A stretch of 64,000 nucleotides of DNA from Campanula takesimana (Eukaryota; Streptophyta; Magnoliopsida; Asterales; Campanulaceae): contig JAOWBW010000087.1 in NCBI GenBank assembly GCA_026119855.1, forward strand, positions 1,707,501 through 1,771,500, given 5' to 3'. Within the stretch, counting starts at the first letter, position 1. Each line of letters begins with the position of its first letter. Shown one piece after another: positions 56,168 through 64,000 of this stretch. The notes below the pieces were generated by a model that had not been told where the DNA came from, made no database searches, and was given only the letters and a program-made list of their open reading frames with translations. A program made the position numbers and the translations under genes.

Positions 56168-59162
56168 GGTGTGATTTGAGGAAAGCCTCGGATGTATTCA
56201 TACCTTCACCTACCATTTTCGCTTGAAGGATGTTGTTTTGATGAAGAATGTCCATGCTTTGGATGGAGAATGATGATATTGGTGATGATGAATTGTTCTT
56301 GCCTTTGATGGAATGTTGGCGAGATGGTATTCTGGATGATGGGTTAGTCGTGCCAAAAGGCTGCCTACGTATCCCTTGAAAGGAATCAGACCAGCGTAGT
56401 TCAAGGATGGTGGAGGACGCTGGGGAAGAATGCTAGGAGCAAGGCAAAATAAAGCACGAACTTTTGCACATACAAAAAGAAAAAGAAAAATCCTTTTGTC
56501 ATTTTTTTTAAGACTAAGAGGAAGAGAATATGTACGCATAAGAAAAACAGATTTTTTTTTAGTTAGTTTGTGGGTGAACAATTTTAACCATTGTGTGTTT
56601 GCAAAGCCAACCCAAGATCAAGTCATTCGGTCAAAGTCCGGATTGCCTCGCTTTGAATATGTCCTCGTTGCCGTGGTGTCCAACGAAATTGGTGTCTAGC
56701 CCCAAGATATGTGTCAATTATGGGGTTTCAAAAGACTTTCGATGCCGAGATAAGGGGTTGTTGATTGAAAATCCCCTATAATGCCCTTGATGCCAATCTT
56801 GCATAGCCCTATGATAAATCGCCTTTTGATGTTGACGAGAGCAAACCCCAATAGGAGATTATTATTACCAAGCTTCGGGAGATCGCTAAGCCCCAAATGT
56901 CATGTGGGCTTCGAGATGGCGGGAGGTGAAGACCTTTCGATGTGAAGCCCCAAATCGTCTTAGCTTTGTATTGAGAGCGGATGCCACATCGGGTAGGACT
57001 CTTGAAGGCGATCTCCTTCTTTCTATTGCTTGGAGATGGATGGCCCTTTTTGTGGTTGATACCCAAATGGCAGAAGGTCCATGTTGAAAATGTAGTACGG
57101 TCTTCGGGAGACGTCTCATGGGAGATGGTGATGTTGTTGCAGATGATAAGGTCTTGGTGTGATAAAGTCTCGAACGGTATGTTTGCTCGAGTCTTCTTGA
57201 GTTGAACCGACGGCGAATCTTTGGATTCAGCCTGTGCTTTTGATCTTGGAGAAGGGGGTGCTGTATTGCAGAAACATTGGGATTAGCCGTAACTCTGCTT
57301 ATAGAGTTAACATATTGGCATTGCCCGCTATAACTCAGCCAAGTGAGTCTAGCATATTGAATCTTTTTCCTTTTCTCTAAGACTTCCTTCATAATCTCGC
57401 TGTGAGTTCTAACAAGAATCATCAAATTCATTCATATCATCGGAGCCTTCATTTAAAACCAAGAGGCCTTTTGACTGGAAGTGTTGAGGGACCTTTGAAG
57501 CTTGATCCTTTTCATGGAGACTACTCCCAAATTGCGTTGCTCGAGTATTGTTGCCCAAAAGACTGTCGGTCGCAAAGCCCTAATATTGCCCTTTGCTTGA
57601 ATTACTGTAAAGCCGTGGCCCAAAAGATTTGTAGATTGCGAAGCCCATTAAGACCTTTCGGTATGAAGCTTCAAATGTTACTGGGGACATTGAAGTGAAT
57701 TGCTTTTTGCCGAGGGAGCCTTTAAGACTTGACCGTAGCCCCTAGAGTGCCATCATTGATTGCGAGAAAGGTCCATCCTTTATTGGGGGAACGAGTACGG
57801 GCACACATGAAAAGAGGGATTTTTGACATACCTTTTGAGATACTTTGAGGATAGTCTCACACATATTTCTCGAGCATAGCCCCTAGGGCTTATTGATTGT
57901 CAAATGAAGCAAAAGAAGCCCTTGTTCTTGAGTCACATAGCCCCTAGGGCGTCACCATTTGTTGAGCAAAGCAAGAGTGATTCATCCTCGTGCGAGGGAA
58001 CAAACATTAGAGGACATGGTAAGAGCTACTCCATTTCTCGGGAGACTTTCGGCGTACTTTAGAAGCACATACTTGCAGAAGCTTTGAAAACTGAGACACA
58101 TGTTGTTGCTATTTGCTGCCCAAGCCAATTGACTAGCTAGGGATTATTTGTGCAACCTCGTGCCTTTTTAATGATAGGCTCATTCTCGGACGGATCTTGG
58201 TTACCACGGGCTTTCTTTCACATGAGCCCAAAGATGCACATTGCAAGAACAATCTTTCCAATAACCCAAAATGACCTTTGATGGTGCCATATCTCGTCAA
58301 GCCTTTTGCAATTCCAAAGTTGGCTTGGTGGGGATTGACTTGCTGAGAAGAACCAATGTAAAACTTGTGCAGTTGTTTTCTTTAGAGGCCGGAGATCACT
58401 ATTTCTCTTTCCCTTCTCTCTCTCACTCTCTCATTTTTTTTATGACGCACCCTGTTTTTTGCCTAGATCGCCCTTTCGGGTTTTCAATCTAGCGGGAATC
58501 TCTTTTGCATCTTCATTTTGACTCGATAAATGAGGAAGTGTGCATTGACTCTAGCGGATGATGAGAGACATGTGATTTTGCGGTGTGAAGACCTCTGTCA
58601 CTAAAGATGAGTGACATTGACTCAACTAGGGAAGTGTCCCTAGTATTGACTTCATGTATGTATAGATTTTTTTTTGAATGACTCACGAAGGCAAGTAAGT
58701 CATTAAGAGAGAAGAGAAAGAAAGCCCCAGTTTGATTGCAAGAAATTGGGAGTATGCAGAAAGAATAGAAGCCCTAGACTCGACAAGGAACGAAAAAGTG
58801 ATTCCAAATCTAGGAAAGTTGTTCAATCTTGAGGTGATTAATTCATTGGAAAATAAATCGTACAAAGATGTCATGACAAGTTCGAGAGGAAGGCCGATCA
58901 CCATAATGTGCTAGGGCTAAACATATCTTCTTTCTTGCATGAGACCGGACCCGAAGGTTGCCTACGTTCCTCCAGTGAAGAGGCTCAGGTCACCGTAGTT
59001 CTTGTGGATTCTCCATTCGCAGTAATGGTTGTTGCTTCGTCCTTCATCGATGGAATGATGTTGATCTTGTATTTCTTTGATTGAGGGGGATTTTTTTTTT
59101 TTTTTTTTTTTGTGCTCTAACTTTTGCCTAGGTTGATTTGAGGATTTCAACCTAGCGAGCCT

Positions 59163-59193
<31 letters not shown>

Positions 59194-59512
59194 TATATCC
59201 CCTTTTGAAAACTTTGCTTCATGATCATTGCTCCACCTTTCTTTGTCTTGATTTCGTCGTTGTTGATGTCTTCGTTGTTGATGCCGTCGTCGATGTTTAG
59301 CCCCTAGGCGTTCAAGCGATGGCCTTCATTCCAAAACTTGTTTAGACACCTTTTCATCATTTTGCCAATAATTAGATTGAACAACTTGGAAGAGTGTATG
59401 AGGACAAGAACGACTTTTATTTAATGATTGACTCAAAATTTAACATTGGATGAGAGAAAACATTAATGCACACATTAGAGGACTTTTGACTCTCTTTTTT
59501 TTAATCCTATTT
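56168..59512 (-). mobile_element. Non-coding internal region of a minus-strand Ty3/gypsy element
   Basis: No pol domain found in 3.3 kb. The minus strand carries the GGATACGTAGGCAGCC motif at about 56350-56395 and a relative at about 58950-58990, both in opposite sense to those at 54770-54950. TAGCCCCTAGGGC-like motifs recur at about 57740, 57877, 57942 and 59298, and AAGCCCCAAAT-type motifs near 56890-56950. Poly-T tracts at 59091-59110 and 59165-59188. Confidence 0.55.
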
Positions 59513-60514
59513 CTAGGTAGAGAAAGAGAAACGGAGATTGTTGTCGTCATCCCCCATGTCGTTGTAGTCCTCATTGTCGTTGTAGTCTTCCATGTCACTA
59601 CATTCTTCCATGTCATTGCTTGGGAACCCTTTGTCGTTGAAGCTTGTGTCATAGGAGGACTCGGCCACTTCTCGGAGCAAATTGTCAATTCTAACCCCCG
59701 CATCATACATGCTTGAAAAATCAGAGTGAAAAGCCCCACTAAGATGAGTGCGGTAGTCCATTTCAAACACTTCAAGAAGATGTCCATTTGTTCCTTCTTG
59801 AAGGCCTATCAACCATCTCGGCTAGCTTGTCATTCCAACGGCGATAGAAGTCCTCAAATGATTCATCACCCATTTGCACGGTGCTCTCCAATTCCTTCTT
59901 GGTGGGGCGGAATATGGAGTTGTCTTGATATTGTGACTTGAAGGCAAGCATAGCGACATCCAATTGAGGCGGGTGGAAACTGGAAGACCCATATACCAAT
60001 CTTTTGCGACCCCCTCGAGAGTAAGCGGGAAGCATTGTGCCATTATTTAAGGAGACACTTTCTTTTGTAGCATGGCCCAAATGTAGGAGTCAACATGAGC
60101 GTCGGGGCAAGAGTTGCCGTTGAACTTGCCAATATCGGGCATCTTGAACTTTTCGGGAAGAGCCTCCATTGTGTTCATGAGGAGAGAAGCTTGATGAAGA
60201 TCGGTGCTTGGGCCCTTTTGCAAATTTAGCCCACTAAGCCTTTGGTCAATGTATGACATGAGAGTGTTGACCAAACCGGTATCAATGCTTTGGACCTTTC
60301 TTTCACTCGTGAGCCCTTTCAATTGGTTCTTGAGTTGAGCAACTTCTTTCTTGTGGGCCGTTTTCACATGCTCGTAACGGGCTCGCCATAAATCATCCTT
60401 GCGGCGGACATTCTCGGCTAGTGTATCAACTTGCCCTTTCAATGCTTCCACCATGCGGAATAACCCTTCGTTGGACACGGGAATGCCGTTGTCGTTGTTG
60501 CTGTTGGAAGCCAT
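59513..60514 (-). pseudogene. Ty3/gypsy gag remnant (minus strand)
   Basis: Starts at the ATG 60514 (MASNSNNDNGIPVSNEGLFR), followed by a coiled-coil-like stretch (LKGQVDTLAENVRRKDDLW) and then the capsid core: KFKMPDIGKFNGNSCPDAHV, an in-frame TAA after LQKKVSP, MAQCFPLTLEGVAKDWYMGL, a frame change, then DNSIFRPTKKELESTVQMGD and ESFEDFYRRWNDKLAEMVDR. This is the retrotransposon gag (capsid) fold of plant Tat/Ogre-type Ty3 elements. One stop and at least two frameshifts make it non-functional. No protease or reverse transcriptase follows downstream. Confidence 0.85.
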
Positions 60515-61010
60515 TGGACCTATTGAGAGAACACGGTCGATCTTAGGTTGGACCCACAAACATATTTTGAGTAAAATAATTAACCCACAAACAAAGGAAA
60601 AAGACTTAACTACATAAGAAAAATGACTCTTTTTATTTATTTATTTACAAAAGTCGGAAGGATGTGGTCCTTTTTGGGGTTTCTAGAAAAATAGTGGAAT
60701 CGTCACACTAGTATATAGACCTTCTCGTGGTCCCATATACTCATCGGATTCCACCATGCTTGTGAATCCTACATGTGTCGGGATTAAACTAAATTAATGT
60801 AGTAAAGCATACATGCGGGGACGGATTTTTATTTTCGTCCATCATAACCACTTGGGGACGGAGTTTTATTTCGTCCAAAACAACGAGTGGCATGTATGAT
60901 TTGAAGACATTAGTTTAGGGAAATCTCGGTACATGAAAAACCGACTTGAGTCACGGAGTGTTAGACCTTAACTAGAATTGTGTGGTTTGTGCTCGGCTAA
61001 AGAGAGGCTT
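60515..61010 (-). other. Leader or junction region between gypsy gag and Copia gag
   Basis: GGGGACGGATTTTTATTTTC and GGGGACGGAGTTTTATTTCG (about 60818 and 60854) are a direct repeat. I could not place the gypsy 5' LTR border; the Copia frame resumes to the right of about 61010. Confidence 0.4.
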
Positions 61011-62579
61011 AAGCTGGGAAATTTCATCACATGATAGTGCTAAAGCTTCCTTCATATTATCAAATCTAGTGATTACCTTTTCAGCCTTTTTGAACATTTT
61101 TTCTTGTTCAGCAATCACTTCATCATCATTGATTTTGGAGATTGGAGCAGTTGGTTCAACTTGAGGTCTGATGTAAGCTCATTTTCTCAACTTGTTCCTT
61201 GCACTTAGATCACATCGTGAGAATAACAATCCACCATCGCTTTGAGCCGGAGTGAGAAATCCTTGTTCAACGAGCTCGCTGATGGTTGGTCCTTTCTTCC
61301 TTTTCACTTCTTGAAAACCTGCAGATTTCTTGATAGGTTTATTCAAGACATTCATATCAGGAACATCCTTGGAGAAGTCATCATCAGAATCATAAGTATC
61401 AACTTCATCATCATTTGCCACCAAACAAACGAGTCCATCATCAGAATCTTCATCGGTCTCATCTGAGTCTGTTTCGATCCAAGTGTTCTGCTCATTTGCT
61501 GGTGATTCTTCTTCAGCAATCATTCCCGTGTGACGAGTGAATTTGGGAGTGAACTTGGGAGTATGGCTGCTCTTCTTCTGCATATATTCAAATTTTGGAG
61601 TTGGGCAGCTTGAAGCAAAGTGTCCTGGTTTCCTGCAATTAAAACAAATAAGGTCTTCTTTTCTTTTTGAATCACTGCTCCTCGTGAACTTTGGAGGAGC
61701 TCTGCTGGTAGATCCTTGAAATTTGCTGGTTGAGCCGGGTCTTGAGAATTTTCTGAACTTTTGAAATTTCTTTCACAAATAAAGCGAAGTCTTCATCATC
61801 CATGTCTAGTAGCTCAGAGGTAGAAATTTTGGGATCAGAACTTTTCTCTTCTTGAACCGGCGCAGGCGCATGGGCTTCTTCTCTATGCGCCACCATTGCT
61901 ATGGATTTTGACTTTCCTTCAGTTTCACTGATTCGTTGGAGTTTGAGCTCATAAACTTTGAGATTTGCATAAAGGTTCCTTAAAGTCCATACATCTAAAG
62001 TTCTGGCGTCTTCAAGAGCACTGGATTTATGTAGGTATCTTGATCCAAAAGCTTGGAGAAAATTGACATTCAAATCTTTGTTTGAAAACTTCATGCCAAG
62101 TGAAATACATAGATTAATAATTTCACAGTAGCGTTCATAAGTTTGTCTTAAGGTTTCACCGGAGAGTTGAGAGAAATTGTTGAATCTCTTTTGCACTTCA
62201 TATTTATTGTTCTCCTTACAAACAGTATCTCCTTCTATATGCTCTTCAATAGCATCCCATAGCTCATTAGCAGTAGCACAATGCATGACTTGTTGTTTCA
62301 TAGCCGTGCTTAGAGTGCTTAGGAGAATGTTTCTTGCTTTGCCATCATTTGTAACTCTTCTTGTTTCTTCCTCAGTCCATTCTTCCCTTGGTTTCTTGAT
62401 GGTTGGTTGAGCAGCATTAGTGCGCAGATTTGGATTCGCTTTCATAGGAATGTAAGGTCCATAAACCACGGTGTCATGAAGTCTTTCATCGATTGAGTTG
62501 AGATGAGTCAATATGCTTTCCACACGTCAAAATGATCTTCATCAAAGACCGGAATGTGAGTGTAGTTTGCAGTTGCCAT
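61011..62579 (-). pseudogene. Ty1/Copia gag remnant of a second element (minus strand)
   Basis: Starts at ATG 62579 (MATANYTHIPVFDEDHFDVW), shifts frame at once, then stays open for about 280 codons (61672-62523) with the UBN2-type gag core: NILLSTLSTAMKQQVMHCAT, ELWDAIEEHIEGD, YEVQKRFNNFSQLSGETLRQ and later DDEDFALFVKEI. After another frameshift comes a CCHC zinc knuckle CFNCRKPGHFASSC (about 61650-61609), then an acidic tail (61583-61179). It fades at about 61011 inside sequence reading MKEALALSCDEISQLK. No integrase or RT is present to the left, so the element is truncated, probably by the gypsy insertion. Confidence 0.9.
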
Positions 62580-62656
62580 AGGTTTTGAGTTTGCCATTTA
62601 GAATCAGCACCCAAGTTGTTAAGCTTGAAAAACAAAAGTGTTTTATAAAAGTGTTT

Positions 62657-62668
62657 GCTCTGATACCA
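62657..62668 (-). other. Primer-binding site (initiator tRNA-Met)
   Basis: TGGTATCAGAGC on the minus strand is complementary to the 3' end of plant tRNA-Met, two bases inside the LTR. It fixes the element's orientation. Confidence 0.9.
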
Positions 62669-62670
62669 CT

Positions 62671-64000
62671 TGTTGGTCCCAAAGGGAAACAAGGGTATGA
62701 AAAATAGCTAGAGGGGGGGTGAATAGCTATTTTAAAATTCTTTTCGTACCCTTGATAAACTCAATTGCAAATGCGCACTTTATCAAATAAGCGTTATGAT
62801 ATGCGCCTAAGTGAGTGAGTAAAATGCACAGTGGAATTTAGTAATGTAAATAGGCGCAAAGTATGATAAAGGGGGCGCACACACACTCTAAGTATTTTGG
62901 CTCAAAGTGGGTGAAATAAGAAACTAAGGCAAATGATATAACAAACACAACACAGTTCAATCAATCATTCTACAATGAATAAACAATCAAATAGTTAGAT
63001 ATGATATGACTTGAAAGGAAATAGCAAGAAAGTAAGTACGCGCTATTTGGAGAGGTTCGAGCGGGAAAATGATCTACGTCCTCTACCAAGATGGTTAGTC
63101 TTGGATTTCTAATGGAGATCTTATATTATGAGAGAGTGTTACAAATTACAATCGTTTGAGCTTATACACTAAATCAAGATCTATTTCTATGAATGAACAA
63201 ATCCTAGACAATAACTGGTGTATCTCTAAAAGAAAGATCTAAGTGATCAAACTTAAGAGGTGCGTGTGTGATTTTAGATTCAAGGCTCTTTAGATCTTTC
63301 AGATTGAGAGCACAAGAAAACTAAAGTGTTTTCGCTTGAGGATCTGGGCTAAGGATGAAGTTATGAAGATGTTCTTGAGAATTCTGGAAATAACAAAGGC
63401 AATCTTCAAATCTTCAACGAATGCTTGAGAGAGAAATTCTTGAAATTCTTAGCAACTTCAAATGGTTGAAGTTATGGGGTATTTATAGCAGAGCCCCAAA
63501 AACTAGCCGTTGGAAATCCTTGGTGAGTCAGAGAAAGGACGGATGTGCGGTCGCTCATTGAGTGGAGCACGTGTCTTTTTATAGCCGTTAGACACATAAC
63601 ACAAATATGACCGTTATAGACAGGTGTCCTTAGATGCGGGTGCATACGTGTTATTTAACCACCGTTGGATTATTGTCGTAGTTTGAATCTCTTCAAGTCT
63701 TTGAATCTTCGATAAATCACTGAGTGAATATATCACTATAAGGCGCGTGAGCTAAGAGAGGCCCATTACACTTTGCAAGCGCATAAGAGGCGCAGGCGCA
63801 CTGTGAGGCACGTAGCGCGGCGCGGCGCGTGAGTTGAGGCACTTGGGCGCATGGCGCATGTCTTGGCTCAAACTCGTGATTTTCTTGAATCTTGATATTC
63901 TTGCCCTATTCCTAAGCCTATTCTATTACAATGGACAACCTAAAAAATGAAGTATAACTTCTTACATGTGGGCCTAAAGTCCATGAAATAAAACTTAGGT
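62671..64000 (-). mobile_element. Copia 5' LTR (minus strand), partial, runs off right edge
   Basis: Inner border TGTTGGTCCCAAAGGG next to the primer-binding site. A TATA box on the minus strand (CTATAAATACC, about 63477-63488) agrees with the orientation. 63770-63860 is a GC-rich cluster of GGCGCA repeats. It is not the same family as 47444-48938: only the TGTTGG ends agree. Confidence 0.85.

Noticed and set aside
60650..61010. 5' LTR of the gypsy element
   Set aside because: No TG/CA border or primer-binding site could be found in this stretch.

Overview
This is nuclear DNA from a flowering plant, almost certainly a eudicot. Genes are split by many GT-AG introns, the sequence is AT-rich, and DNA transposons of plant superfamilies (hAT, MULE, CACTA, Harbinger, Stowaway) are abundant alongside Copia and Ty3/gypsy LTR retrotransposons. 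The species cannot be fixed from the sequence. I see no rRNA, no tRNA, no CRISPR array and nothing bacterial. A 100-base run of N (54001-54100) is an assembly gap.

Three host genes are supported. (1) Minus strand, 136-5044: the first 12 exons of an LRR-VIII-2 type receptor kinase (signal peptide plus LRRs on 69-72 bp exons), running off the left edge before the malectin and kinase parts. (2) Plus strand, 15773-19673: a complete two-exon seipin of the long plant SEIPIN2/3 type (519 aa). (3) Minus strand, 20664-24149: a complete five-exon NIP aquaporin of subgroup I (282 aa). Seipin and NIP are convergent. The three genes share no pathway.

The rest is repeats. From 5.2 to 15.4 kb there are two non-autonomous hAT elements with perfect 8-bp target duplications, a MULE-like MITE, a decayed array of about 62 bp units, and two tandem arrays: 11.5-13.0 kb with palindromic units, and 13.3-14.3 kb with a 235 bp unit. 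From 24.4 to 35.3 kb there are MITEs, AT-rich arrays and a large foldback. A complete CACTA element (35293-40058, TSD ATC) carries two exons of an NC2-beta/Dr1-like gene and two transposase-like exons; a solo LTR (TSD ATTGG) sits in the captured intron. From 40 to 47 kb there is a 114 bp hAT MITE, a Harbinger MITE, a head-to-head Stowaway pair and a Pack-MULE-like element (45322-47210, perfect 9-bp TSD).

From 47.4 kb to the right edge the window is decayed LTR retrotransposon sequence: a Copia element on the minus strand with its 3' LTR (47444-48938), the gap, the 3' end and LTR of a Ty3/gypsy element on the plus strand (54.1-56.2 kb), a gag-only Ty3/gypsy region on the minus strand (59.5-60.5 kb), and the gag, primer-binding site and partial 5' LTR of a second minus-strand Copia element. 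All the reading frames here are broken. At least 25 Stowaway-type MITEs or fragments ending in CTCCCTCCGTCCC with TA duplications are scattered through the window, many in introns of the host genes.
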